In this document: positions 10,481-19,179 of the stretch, piece after piece
How positions within the stretch are numbered: the first letter of the stretch is position 1
Layout of the letters: each line of letters opens with the position of its first letter
Assembly (NCBI GenBank): GCA_963575745.1
Contig: CAUYUJ010015958.1
Location: 1 to 64,000, forward strand
Length of the DNA: 64,000 bases
Source: Prorocentrum cordatum
Lineage: Eukaryota; Sar; Dinophyceae; Prorocentrales; Prorocentraceae
Reading direction: 5' to 3'
Made by a program: the position numbers and the translations under genes
The notes under the pieces: generated by a model
Told to the model about the DNA's origin: nothing
Database searches by the model: none
What the model saw: the letters and a program-made list of their open reading frames with translations, nothing else

Positions 10481-10995
10481 GCATCCAAGACGGCCAAGAT
10501 GGCCTCCAAGACGGCTAAGATGGCCCCAAGATGCCTCCAAGATGGCCCAAGATGTACCCAAGATGGCGTAAGGTAGCCTCAAGATGGGCCAAAACTGCCC
10601 AAGAGGCCTCCAAGAGGTGCTCCAGGAGGGCCCGAAGAGACCAACATCATTGATTTTCCTTGGGTTTTTGAAGGATGTTGGCATTCGCTTCTTCTCGGCT
10701 TGCCGACGACCCAAGACGGCCCGAGATCGCTCCAAGAGCGCCGAGAGGCATCCAAGATGGCCTCAGGACTGCCCAAGAGGCCCCCAAGACGGCCCCAATA
10801 GGGCCCCAAGAGGACCAAGAGACCTCCAAGACGGCCAAGACGGGCCTCTAAGACGGCCCCGAAGCGCCCCAAGAGGGCCCCAAGTCGGCCTAGAGAGGCC
10901 CCAAAGACGGCGTCAGACGTGCCAGGAACCCACCAAGATGGCCGAAGTTGGCTCGAAGCTGTCCCAGGACGGCCCAAGAGGCCTCCAAAGGCCTC
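10440..10995 (-). repeat. 11-bp minisatellite in inverted orientation
   Basis: Continuous units of the CCAAGACGGCC / CCAAGATGGCC type run to about 10,995. This is the reverse complement of the array to the left. Long minus-strand ORFs here are repeat translation. Confidence 0.8.
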
Positions 10996-11144
10996 CAAGA
11001 AGGCCAGAAAAAGGCCACAAACAATTATCCGTAAGGGCGTTGCCCATGCCGCTGGCCCCCTGTCTCGGATAATGGGAGATGCAAAAGCTAAAGCATTAGG
11101 TCTGGGCGCCGCCGTGAAGCAGTGTCGGGACCTGTTTGTTGTTC

Positions 11145-11470
11145 GACCCTGACCCTACGGATCTGCGTGAGGGGTGCCGCCGAATTTCAAAAATGTGGCA
11201 AATCCCATGTGTTTTTGGACCCTGACCCTGTCGATCCGCGTAAGGGGTGCCGCTTCAGCAATGTTGAAAATCCCTTGGGTTTTCGGACCCTGACACCGCC
11301 GATCTGCGTGAGGGGTGTCATCGAATTTCAGACATGTGGCAAATCCCATGTGTTGTTGGACCCTGACCCCACCGATCTGCGTGAGGGTTGCCGCCGAATT
11401 TTAGAAATGTGGCACATCTTCTTTGTCTTTGGACCCCGACCTTGCCGATCTGCGTGAAGGGTGCTAGCGG
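11145..11470 (+). repeat. 73-bp tandem repeat, five copies
   Basis: Units begin with GACCCTGACC at 11,145, 11,218, 11,286, 11,359 and 11,432, so the spacings are 73, 68, 73 and 73. Each carries GATCTGCGTGAGGGGTG and an A/T-richer half with ATGTGGCAAATCCCATG. Two more copies, again 73 bp apart, lie at 25,608-25,715. Confidence 0.85.
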
Positions 11471-11750
11471 ATGACGGGAAGCGTCTTCGAGGAACGAGAA
11501 GCGAGCTGGACAATTTGGTTGAATCCTCCTCATTTCAGTAAGAGGTCTCTTAAGTATAGGGGGTGGCGGATGACGGGAAGCGCGCTTAGACTCGAAGAGT
11601 CGCGCGATGGACGTTGCTGTAGACCCGGAGGGAAATATGACGGGAAGCGTCTTCGAGGAACGAGAAGCGAGCTGGACGTTTTGGCTGAATCCTCCTCATA
11701 TCAGTCAGAGATCTCTTAACTATAGGGGGTGGCGGGGCGCACGGTATACA
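11470..11750 (+). repeat. ~167-bp tandem duplication
   Basis: A block starting GATGACGGGAAGCGTCTTCG at about 11,470 is repeated from about 11,636. A third partial copy, GATGACGGGAAGCGCGCTTAG, lies at about 11,568. Each copy ends with CTCTTAA and a TATAGGGGGTGGCGG segment. I see no coding signal. Confidence 0.7.
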
Positions 11751-11751
11751 G

Positions 11752-13560
11752 GCTTAGCGGATTCCTCGGGATGGCGATTTCGCGTGAGACATCCTCACAA
11801 AGTTGAGATCTTCGCGCCATCGCGTTTAACAAAAACAAGCGTTTCGCTCGAGACATCCTCGACAAACTGATGACTGCGAAATTTCGCCGTCTGTGAAAAT
11901 TTGCGGTTTGCTTGGGACATCCTCGGAAAAATGAAATGACGACTAAAGTCTTCAACTAACTCTTATGTTAAGAATTGCGATTTCGCTAGGGACATCCTCA
12001 GACAACGAGCGGCAGCACGGCGGACCAGAACGAAGAGCACGGCAGAAACGTTGCATTTCGCTAGGGACATCCTCAACAAAATGAGATGTCCTCAACGTCG
12101 TCTTGATATCGTTCTCGAAGTACCTCAAGATGACGAAATGAGATGCCAAAAAGCACGACAAGATGGCTGTCAGAACGATTGGGGGACTTCCGAAAATAGC
12201 GATTTCGCTAGGGACATCCTCAAAAAGTGAAAACATACACCAGCATCTACTTGAAAACTGCTGTTCTTACATAGTTTTAACTTTGCTTCTGAAAAGGCTT
12301 CCAGACGGTCCAAGGCAGCCTTCAAATCATGTTGATTTCGGTAGGGACATCCTCAAAAAAAATATGCGTGCGACATCGCATCGTAATGATTTTAGGAGGG
12401 CATCAGGAAGCAAAAGAAGGCCACAACATGGCTCCAAGAGCGCCCTTAAGGTTGCTGAAAATAGTGATTTCGCTAGGGACATCCTCAAACAAATAACAAA
12501 TCGAACAACATCGTTTTGAAAACTGCTGGTTTAACATCGTATGGGGATCGCTCCTGAAAAGGCTTCTAGATGGTTGAAGCCAGTCATCTAAAAATGATGA
12601 TTTCGCTAGGGACATCCTGAAAAAATGATGTGTGTAACATCGGACTGTAACGGTTTTGTAAGGCATCAAGAAGGCCCCCAAAGGCCCCAAACACGCCCAA
12701 ATTTGACCCCCAGGAGGGCCCTCGAGACGATCCAAAATGGCGATTTCGCCTGAGACATCCTTACAACAATGAAATGTTCACAACGTCGATTTCATCAAAA
12801 ATGAGCGTTTCGCCTGAGACATCCCTTAAACATGGGAAGCCGCGAATTCGACAGATGTTCAAAAACGGGTGTCTCGCCTGAGACCTGTTAACAACAATGA
12901 TATCTTGGAGTGGCGTTTTTACTACCTCTCGTGTTCAAAATCGCGCTCTCGCTGCATACATCCTCAAAACAATCGGGCGGAGCATGGCCGGCGAAAAAAC
13001 AGCAAAGCAGAGAATGAGCAGTTCTGCCGTGCTCCTTCGCTCTTGACGTCTATTCTGCCGTGCTCTTTCGTTCCTGGGGTGTATTCTGAAATGCTCCTTG
13101 TTTTTTTTGTGCCGTGCTCCTTCGCTCTTCGGGCCTATTCTGCCATGCTCCTGGCCATTTTCTGTAACAATCCTTTGTTCTTGGGGCTTATGATGCCGTG
13201 CTCCTGGTCGTTCTCTGCCGTGCTCCTTAGCTCTTGGGGCATATTCTGCCGTGCTCCTTCGATTTCGGGGTCTATTCTGCCGTGCTCCTTGTCTTTTTCT
13301 TGCATACTCCTTCCTTGTGGCGTATTATGCCGTATTCTTGCATCTATCTTGCCGTGCTCCTTAGCTCTTGCGGTCTATTCTGCCATGCTCCTGGTCACTG
13401 GTCGCGTTTTGCAATGTTCCTTATTTCCTGGCGCCTATCTTGCCGTGCTCCTCAGCTCGTGGGGTCTATTCTGTCGTGCTCCTGTTCTTTTTCCTATCAT
13501 GCTCCTTCGCTCCTGGGGGCTCATTTGCCGTGTTCCTTCGGTCTTGGGGTCGATTTTGCC
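11752..13560 (+). repeat. Segmental duplication 1, left copy (partner 21,878-23,645)
   Basis: The block beginning GGCTTAGCGGATTCCTCGGG matches 21,878-23,645 base for base over most of its length, at a constant offset of about 10,124. Matched points are 12,199 with 22,323, 12,464 with 22,588, and 12,943 with 23,069. It contains box array A and the start of the GCCGTGCTCC array. Confidence 0.85.
11774..12966 (+). repeat. Array A of the conserved ~22-bp box (GCGWTTCGCTNGRGACATCC)
   Basis: Thirteen copies of a box with core TTCGCT-N-G-GACATCCTC start at 11,774, 11,839, 11,903, 11,977, 12,053, 12,199, 12,332, 12,464, 12,597, 12,740, 12,804, 12,869 and 12,943. The spacings are 65, 64, 74, 76, 146, 133, 132, 133, 143, 64, 65 and 74, that is one or two times about 66-70. 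DNA between boxes is much less alike than the boxes themselves. On the minus strand the box translates to EDVSSE- or RMSRAK-type peptides, which accounts for the small ORFs here. Confidence 0.85.
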
Positions 13561-13660
13561 GTGCGCTTTGTCTTGTTTTGCCGTGGTCCTTTGCGATTGA
13601 GGTTCGTATTCCTAGTTCTTTTCGCCGTGCTCTGTAGCTCTTGGAATCGATTTTGCCGAA
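13020..13660 (+). repeat. GCCGTGCTCC tandem array
   Basis: Two alternating unit types occur: about 31 bp (CTGCCGTGCTCCTTCGCTCT plus TGGGGCCTATT) and about 23 bp (CTGCCGTGCTCCTGGTCTTT plus T's). Translation gives hydrophobic LPCSFALGAYSAVLL-type frames that mimic a membrane protein in any frame. I do not call these genes. Confidence 0.85.
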
Positions 13661-13823
13661 CATAGAGGGGCACGGCAGAACACGCAAAAACACGGCAAAA
13701 CAGACAGAACACACGGGAACACGGCAAAACACACAGGAGCACGGCAGCACACGCAGGAGCATGGCAGAACAAGTAGGAGCATGACAGAACACACGAGAGC
13801 GCGGCAGAATGCACAGGAGCACG
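13661..13823 (-). repeat. Inverted GCCGTGCTCC array (GAGCACGGCAGAACACACAG units)
   Basis: Just after AACATAGAGGGGCACGGCAG the array changes to the reverse complement, with ~20-22-bp units. It is the insertion target of the retroposed element that follows. After removal of that element the array would continue from 13,823 into 17,688. Confidence 0.85.
13808..13823 (+). repeat. Target-site duplication, left copy (16 bp)
   Basis: AATGCACAGGAGCACG lies immediately before the spliced-leader sequence and is identical to 17,672-17,687. The AATG at its start differs from the usual AACAC of neighbouring units, so the match is not just array periodicity. Confidence 0.88.
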
Positions 13824-13845
13824 TCCGTAGCCATTTTGGCTCAAG
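13824..13845 (+). other. Relict dinoflagellate spliced leader (DinoSL)
   Basis: The 22 bases from 13,824 (T, then CCGTAGCCATTTTGGCTCAA, then G) match the known dinoflagellate leader 5'-DCCGUAGCCAUUUUGGCUCAAG at every position. Leaders are added to mRNA by trans-splicing, so a genomic copy at the start of a coding unit marks retroposition. It is followed by GCCATGG, not by the GT donor expected of an SL RNA gene. Confidence 0.95.
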
Positions 13846-13988
13846 GCCATGGAGCACCCGACGACCGCGAGTCGTCCGCGGCGTTCCGAGCGCGAGGGGC
13901 TCCTTGCTTTGGGCCAGTGAACTCTGTTGTTCTGCTCCTGGCTTTCGCAGCGCGGAGGCGCGACCTGTCGGCCCGTGCGCCTGGAGCC

Positions 13989-15104
13989 ATGGCGCGCTCC
14001 TCGCGTGGCGGCAGCAGTGGCAAGCGCAGCAGGCCGTACTGGATGTGCAGCTGCGGAGGTTGGAACTGGGACTGGCGATCCTCTTGCCTCAGCTGTGGGC
14101 ATGCAACGCCGCCCTGGACTCTGGGGTCGGCCCCCGCCGCGGGGAAGCCCAAGGCCGACAAGGACGGATGGGTGGACCAGCCGAGGGGGCGCAAAGCCCA
14201 GCGGCAGGCCCGCAGCGCTGCCTCGCGAGCGGCATCCGCCAAGTCGCAGACCTCGGCTTCTGCGGCCAGTGGGGCGCCGAGCGGCGGCGGAGTTACGGCT
14301 ATCGAGAGGCTGCAGGCGACGGTCGAGCAGCTGGAGGCGCTGCAGGCTGGGCCGCCCGAGGGCGTGGACGGCAGCTTCGCCAGCGTCGTGGCCGGCCAGC
14401 TGGAGTCGAAGCGGGCAGAGCTGGCCAGGGCCCAGCAGGCAGCAGCGGAGCAGAAGGCCGCCACCATGCCGCGGTCGACGCTGCTGCACAAGGAAGCCAA
14501 CACCATCAGCAAGGCGGAGAAGCGGCTCCGCGCAGCCCGCCAGGACCTGGAGCAGAAGCAGGCGGCGCGCGATCTCGCGGAGGTCCAGCTCCAGAAGGCC
14601 CAGGAGGAGCTCGCGGAGCGGGACGGCGCGCTGGAGGCGGAGGTGCGGCAGCGCCAGCGGGCCGCTGAGTGGGCAGGAGCCAGCCAGGTGCCAGGGCCCC
14701 TCACGCAGCTGGACAAGCTGCCAGAGGCCTGGGCCTCCAGCAACTTCGAGGTCGCATGGGCAGCCATCCGCGCCCAGATGGAGGCGGTGCGAGCGCAGCT
14801 CGCGGGGCCCCCCCTGGCCCCCACGCAAGCACCGCGGGCAGAGTCCTGCCCCATGGACGAGATCAGCAGCGACGACGGCAACCTCGCAGGCAGCAGCAGC
14901 CCCCGGCAGCCCCAGGCCGCAGCGGAGCGCGGCCAGGCCGAGCGGCATGGCAACGCGCTTGGCGAGTGGCCGCAGGTGGCGCAGGCCTGCAAGCGGGAGC
15001 TGGCAGCCGAGGCTGCGGACCTGGCCCCTTTGGCTGCTCGTCCTGCTGGCCACGCAGCTGGGGGCAGGGGCGGAGGAGCCCCGCCAGGGCAGGAGAGGGC
15101 CTAG
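13989..15104 (+). CDS. LINE ORF1-like protein: zinc finger plus coiled coil
   Basis: The ATG at 13,989 opens a 371-residue frame ending at the TAG of 15,102-15,104. The same frame is open upstream to 13,809, but that part crosses the leader and the target site. An earlier ATG at 13,849 closes after 24 codons. Residues about 19-42 contain WMCSCGGWNWDWRSSCLSCG, a CxC-x12-CxxC zinc finger of RanBP2-like spacing. A basic stretch and a long heptad-rich Ala/Glu/Gln/Lys segment (about residues 95-230, with AERDGALEAEVRQRQRA) follow. Zinc finger plus coiled coil is the usual form of dinoflagellate LINE ORF1, thought to bind element RNA and to oligomerise. The C-terminal part is low-complexity Pro/Ala/Gly. 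The frame is intact. Confidence 0.7.
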   Translation: MARSSRGGSSGKRSRPYWMCSCGGWNWDWRSSCLSCGHATPPWTLGSAPAAGKPKADKDGWVDQPRGRKAQRQARSAASRAASAKSQTSASAASGAPSGGGVTAIERLQATVEQLEALQAGPPEGVDGSFASVVAGQLESKRAELARAQQAAAEQKAATMPRSTLLHKEANTISKAEKRLRAARQDLEQKQAARDLAEVQLQKAQEELAERDGALEAEVRQRQRAAEWAGASQVPGPLTQLDKLPEAWASSNFEVAWAAIRAQMEAVRAQLAGPPLAPTQAPRAESCPMDEISSDDGNLAGSSSPRQPQAAAERGQAERHGNALGEWPQVAQACKRELAAEAADLAPLAARPAGHAAGGRGGGAPPGQERA

Positions 15105-15284
15105 TGAGGCCAGCGCTGCGGGGCCACGCCAGCTTGGCGGCAGCAGCGCCGAGGTGGCCCGCCTAGGCAGCAAGCGGCCCAACGCCCTCGGGGAAGCGGC
15201 CGCCCCGCCGGCACCAGGGCGGACACCGGCGGCGGCGCGGGGCGCCAGAGGGGGCTGGATGCACTCGAGGCCCCGCCCACAGGG

Positions 15285-16877
15285 GTGGCGGGAAGACCCC
15301 TGGGGCGGATCGACTGGTACTTGCAGGACGCCCTGGGGCCCAAAGGCGTCAACCTCGACATCCTCGCCGCCATCGGCGACATTGAGCTCTCCGCTGGCAT
15401 GCCCTGGCTGGCGCAGGGCGACTTCATCATGGAGCCAGGCGCGCTGCGCGAGTTGGGGCGGCCCAGAGTGCAGCGAGGTACGTACCTGGGGCTCTCCGAG
15501 TTCACGTGCGCAGCCCAAGGTGCCGAGCATGTGTACGACTGGTTTGCGAGCTCCTTCGGCCGGGCCCATGGGGTCCGTGAGGCCTCAGCGCTGGATGGCT
15601 TTGGGCTGTGCCCCCACGAGCCTGTGAGGCTGCTGCTGCAGGACGCGAGACCAGATGCCTTGGCGCAGGTGCTGGTCCGCCCAGGTCGTTTCCCTGATGG
15701 TGACGCCGTAGCTCGCCGACCCCGCGAAGATGGTGCTGTCCAGGTGCACAGCCGCGCGGGGTGCACTCGCTGGCAGGTGGAGCCCTGCCTATGGTCCTGG
15801 AAGGTGGGCCCCCACCCGAGTGCCCCCCATGCGGCAGCTCGCCAGTGGTTCCAGGTAGTCGTGAGCACCTTGGTGGGGATCCACGGCATCGACGACCGCG
15901 ACCTACACAGGTACCTGGGACGGGCCGAGGGGCCCACGATTGTCCTCAAGCCCCTCAGCGCGGTGGTCAAGCACGAGTACCGCCACCGTCACTCGACCCT
16001 CACCCACGACATGCGCCAGGCCCTCAACGTTGCGCTGCAGAGGCCCACAGCTGACAGGAGGCGGCGCTGGCAGCCCTCGCACGAGGTTCGGTATGTTCGG
16101 CAGGTGGCGCTTTTCCTGGCCGATGTGGAGGCAGCCGCCACAGCGGCCTGTGAGGAGGACGAAGCCGGGGCCCTCGAGTTCGGCACTAGCGAGTGGAGCG
16201 ACCTCATTGGCCAAGCGGGCGTACTTGAGCATCCCGAGGCGACGGCAGTGATGGCGGACCTGCTGCAGTCAGCCGAGCGGCCGCCCAGGATGTGTGCTGG
16301 GGGGCTGGAGGCTGCAGCAGTCAGGCGCGCTAGTGCCGCCGCAGTGGAGCGCTGTGCCTCGCCCGCCGACGCAGTGGTGCGGACCCTGGTGCGTTTCGGC
16401 TGGTACCTCGAGTCGGAGCGGTGCAAGGTCGCGGACCGCGGTGACGAGCTCGAGCCCATGCTCCTCGTGCCTAAGGCGCTGAGCATAGAGGATGGGTCAG
16501 AGGCTCGGCAGGCCTCCAACCGCCATGGAAGGCGGAAGCTCAGCAGCGACCCCCTCTTGCTTCAGCCGTTGTTCGGGAACGCCATCGGGCGGCTGCTCGG
16601 GCCAGGTTACGAGCTGGGCGCGAGGGAGCAGCACGTGCGCGGTGCCCACTTCTACAACACGCGCTGGACGATGCGGATCTGCAGGATTCGCAAGCCAGCT
16701 GGCGGCAGGCTCAACGGCAAGCTGTGCCTCGATGGTTCGGCCAAGGATAGCGAAGGGCCCCCTCCTGCAGGCGAGCAACGCCAGGGGCAGGCCGCTACAG
16801 CCGAGGAGCGTCCGTTGGCTGGAGCGGCCCTCAGCGTCGGCGCTCCCGCCAAGCGGCCACGGCTGCAGAGCAGCTGA
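15285..16877 (+). CDS. Internally deleted LINE ORF2: endonuclease part fused to post-RT and RNase H start
   Basis: This is one open frame of 530 residues. PWLAQGDFIMEP and later TCAAQGAEHVYDWF and CPHEPVRLLLQD are the GDFNMxP, TC-(D/Y)YF and SPHxPV region of an APE endonuclease. GDFN has become GDFI. About residues 365-420 (VVRTLVRFGWYLESERCKVA and the LLVPKAL that follows) resemble the GW-x-DDxG connection segment that follows RT in these LINEs. GGRLNGKLCLDGSAKDS near 16,710-16,755 matches the first RNase H strand with its Asp. No RT motifs A to C lie between. The start is uncertain because the endonuclease N-terminus is also missing, and the first Met of the frame was used. The open frame through such large losses suggests in-frame deletion or splicing before retroposition. 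Confidence 0.55.
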   Translation: MAGRPLGRIDWYLQDALGPKGVNLDILAAIGDIELSAGMPWLAQGDFIMEPGALRELGRPRVQRGTYLGLSEFTCAAQGAEHVYDWFASSFGRAHGVREASALDGFGLCPHEPVRLLLQDARPDALAQVLVRPGRFPDGDAVARRPREDGAVQVHSRAGCTRWQVEPCLWSWKVGPHPSAPHAAARQWFQVVVSTLVGIHGIDDRDLHRYLGRAEGPTIVLKPLSAVVKHEYRHRHSTLTHDMRQALNVALQRPTADRRRRWQPSHEVRYVRQVALFLADVEAAATAACEEDEAGALEFGTSEWSDLIGQAGVLEHPEATAVMADLLQSAERPPRMCAGGLEAAAVRRASAAAVERCASPADAVVRTLVRFGWYLESERCKVADRGDELEPMLLVPKALSIEDGSEARQASNRHGRRKLSSDPLLLQPLFGNAIGRLLGPGYELGAREQHVRGAHFYNTRWTMRICRIRKPAGGRLNGKLCLDGSAKDSEGPPPAGEQRQGQAATAEERPLAGAALSVGAPAKRPRLQSS

Positions 16878-16917
16878 TCGACGGGGAGCAGCACGACCGC
16901 CATCTCGGCCGCTGCTG

Positions 16918-17170
16918 TCGCCTTCAGCATCCTGGGGCACGCGCTCTGCTACGCCTGCGCGGGCGAAGGCGAAGACGCCCAGGAGATCGTGGCCTGCTCC
17001 AGGCGCGGGGCCTACAAGGTGCTGGGCAGCCGCGCAGGAGCCACGTCTCGCCTGAAGGAACGGTGCCCAGGCGACAAGACGAGTAAGTCAGGCAGGAACC
17101 AGCGCAGCCTGTGGGAGCGAGGGCTCCATCCTGGAGGCAGGCCACGAGCGGATAAGCAGAGGGTGAAGGG
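16918..17170 (+). pseudogene. C-terminal zinc-ribbon segment of the LINE
   Basis: After the stop at 16,877 the plus strand reads ILGHALCYACAGEGEDAQEI, then VACSRRGAYKVLGSRAGATS and RLKERCPG, in changing frames. Dinoflagellate LINE C-termini carry a segment GHxLxxA...xxCxxCGAY...LxxxCPG followed by RxLxxGxHP, and LWERGLHPGG is present here. The second Cys of CxxCG has become Arg. Most of the RNase H domain that should precede it is absent. Confidence 0.5.
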
Positions 17171-17651
17171 AGAGGACATCCCCGCTCTGCGTTCGCAAGT
17201 GCCAGTGCCAGGACACGCCCAGGGGCGCTACCTGGAGTGGCTAGGCATTGAAGCGGAGACGGCAAGTTGTGCCTCGGCTGCATGCAGCCAGCAGCTCAGG
17301 CGGCGGCCCAGCTGCTCCCGCGGCAGTGCAGGCGGCGGAGGAGGCGGCTGCCTCGAAGAGAGCTGAGCTTCTCGGCGTGCACGGGAACACCGAGGAGGGG
17401 TACGCCGCCGCGGACAGCACGGCGTTCGGCGGCCAGGTGAGCCGCAAGGCCCGCCGCCGCCTGGCGCGCCGCGGCCCGCCGTCTAATGTGAGTGAAGAAT
17501 AAGCATCGTTTCGCTCACGTGTGTTGCTCCCTGTGGCGAGTAGGCACGCGTGGCACGCTCTGCTTTGGACTCGGCTTCTTTCGGGAACTGTTGTCCCGTC
17601 TGGCCCTGTCCGCGTTCTGTTTGGTTTCCCCTTGCGTCTTGAAGGCACCGT

Positions 17652-17671
17652 CTTTAACTTTAAGTTGAACT
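17652..17671 (+). other. Degenerate hexamer 3' tail of the retroposed element
   Basis: TTTAAC, TTTAAG and TTGAAC follow one another directly before the right target-site duplication, instead of poly(A). Short microsatellite tails of this kind occur in some non-LTR clades such as I and CR1. Confidence 0.5.
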
Positions 17672-17687
17672 AATGCACAGGAGCACG
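17672..17687 (+). repeat. Target-site duplication, right copy (16 bp)
   Basis: AATGCACAGGAGCACG is identical to 13,808-13,823. It is followed by ACAGAACACACAGG, the continuation of the satellite array that was interrupted. Confidence 0.88.
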
Positions 17688-18130
17688 ACAGAACACACAG
17701 GAACACGGCAGACCACGCAAGAGCACGGCAGAACACACAGGAACATTGCATATTTCGTTTCACATGCTTGGTGGACGAAGCGACTCTTCTCAAGGAACGA
17801 GTTGGAATAAAGCCCTGAAGATTGTCCTAGATGGCCGATTCCGCCGTGCTCCTGGTTTTGTTATATCCTGCTCCTTCGCTCCTGGGACCTATTCTGCCGT
17901 GCTCCTTCGCTCTTGGGGCTTCTGCCGTGCGCTTTGTCCTTCTTCCGCCATGGTCCTTTGCTCTTGGGTTCCGTATTCCTGGTCCTTCTCTGCCGTGCTC
18001 TTTAGCCCTTGGGGGTGATTCTGCCGAACATAGAGGGGCACGGCAGAACACGCAGGAGCACGGCAAAACAGACAGAGCACACAGGAACACGGCAGAACAC
18101 ACATGAGCACGACAGCACACGCAAGAGCGC
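17688..18130. repeat. Resumed GAGCACGGCAG array, GCCGTGCTCC array and its inversion
   Basis: 17,688-17,745 continues the inverted array. 17,755-17,835 is a spacer with TTCACATGCTTGGTGGACGA, which is related to 19,050 and 25,523. 17,838-18,020 is in GCCGTGCTCC orientation. From AACATAGAGGGGCACGGCAG (18,026) to 18,130 the array is inverted again, using the same junction sequence as at 13,661. One box remnant (GCTGGGGACATCCTC) follows at 18,130. Confidence 0.75.
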
Positions 18131-18279
18131 TGGGGACATCCTCAACAAATGAGATGTTCGCAACATCGCCTCGACATCGTTTTCGAAGTGCTTCAATACG
18201 AAGAGATGAGAGCCCCCAAAGGAGCCCAAGATGGCTCCAACAGCGCCCTGGAGTCTGCCGAACATGACGAGTTATCTAG

Positions 18280-18840
18280 TCATTCTGCCATGTTCCTGGT
18301 CTTCTTCTGGTTTGCTCCTTCGCTCTTGGGGCCTATTCTGCCGTGTTTCTTAGCTCCTGGGGTTTATTATACCGTGTTCCTGGTCTTTTTTTGCCGTGCT
18401 CCTTCGTTCTTGGGGTTTATTCTGGTAATTTTCTGCCGTGTTCCTTGGCTTTTGGGGTGTATTTGCTGTGCTCCTGGCCTTTCTCTGCCGCGCTCCTTCG
18501 CAATTGGGGCACATTCTTCCCTGCTCTTTAGCTCCTGGGGTCTATTCTGCCGTGCTCCTTGTCTTTTTCTTCCGTGCTCCTTAGCTCTTGGGGCCTATTC
18601 TGCCGTGATCCTAGCTCCTTTGCTCTTGGGGCCTATTCTGCCGTACTCTTTTGCTCTTGGGGTATATTCTGCCGTGTTCCTGGTCTTTTTCTGCCGTGCT
18701 CCTTCGCTGTTGGGGTCTATTCTGCCGTACTCCTTTGCTCTTGGGGTCAATTCTGCTGTGCTCCTGGTCTTTTTCTGCCGTGCTCCTTCGCTCTTCGGGC
18801 CTATTCTGCCGTGCTTCTGGTCTTTTTCTGCCGTGCGCGC
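18280..18840 (+). repeat. GCCGTGCTCC tandem array
   Basis: Same 31-bp and 23-bp unit types as at 13,020. Open frames in all three plus-strand phases translate to LLGPILPC or AVLLVFFC patterns. Confidence 0.8.
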
Positions 18841-19109
18841 CCAGAAACTCCGCCAAAACGACCACCGCGACGATCCGCACGGCAGAATACAGGAGCACGG
18901 CAGAACACACAGAGCACACAGAGGCACGGCAGAACACAAGCACGGCAGAACAGGAGCACGGCAGAACACACAGGAACACAGCAAAACACACCCCGCACGC
19001 ACGCCGACACGCGCGCCACGGCATACCTTCGCGGCGTAACAGGAACAGAGCATATTCCACATGCTTGGTGGACTAAAGCGACGCTTCCCGTTCTTGTCCG
19101 GTCAGGTTT
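18690..19109 (+). repeat. Segmental duplication 2, left copy (partner 25,160-25,580)
   Basis: Nearly identical to 25,160-25,580 at an offset of about 6,470. It includes the segment CAGAAACTCCGCCAAAACGA, the array inversion after it, and the end CCGGTCAGGTTT. The two copies diverge sharply after that point. It contains the strand switch into GAGCACGGCAG units (18,870-19,000). Confidence 0.85.
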
Positions 19110-19179
19110 ATCAACAGGGGGGAGTGCAGAGGGGGGAAGGGCTCGGGGTACCTCCCTGATTCAGACCTGGCGGATTCCC

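Larger units (their letters stand above)
13824..17671 (+). mobile_element. Retroposed, spliced-leader-bearing LINE-derived cDNA (3,848 bp)
   Basis: The insert starts exactly with the dinoflagellate spliced leader and ends with a short degenerate hexamer tail. Perfect 16-bp direct repeats flank it inside a satellite array. It codes for a LINE-type ORF1 protein, then a fused ORF with part of an APE endonuclease, a post-RT connection segment and an RNase H start, and finally a C-terminal zinc ribbon. Most of the RT is absent. The leader shows that the template was a mature trans-spliced mRNA. The target-site duplication shows target-primed insertion. With no RT, the copy must have been mobilised in trans. 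Confidence 0.88.

Noticed and set aside
5485-10995. Many 100-255-residue Trp/Gly/Leu- or Pro/Arg-rich frames on both strands
   Set aside because: They are consequences of the 11-bp unit (three units make 11 codons), present in several frames at once.
11774-12966. CRISPR-like look of ~22-bp repeats with ~43-bp spacers
   Set aside because: Nuclear dinoflagellate DNA, boxes are degenerate, spacings double to ~132, spacers are duplicated elsewhere, and no cas gene or leader is present.
13824-13845. SL RNA gene
   Set aside because: The leader is followed by GCCATGG and a coding unit, not by a GT splice donor and Sm-site-bearing intron, and it abuts a target-site duplication.
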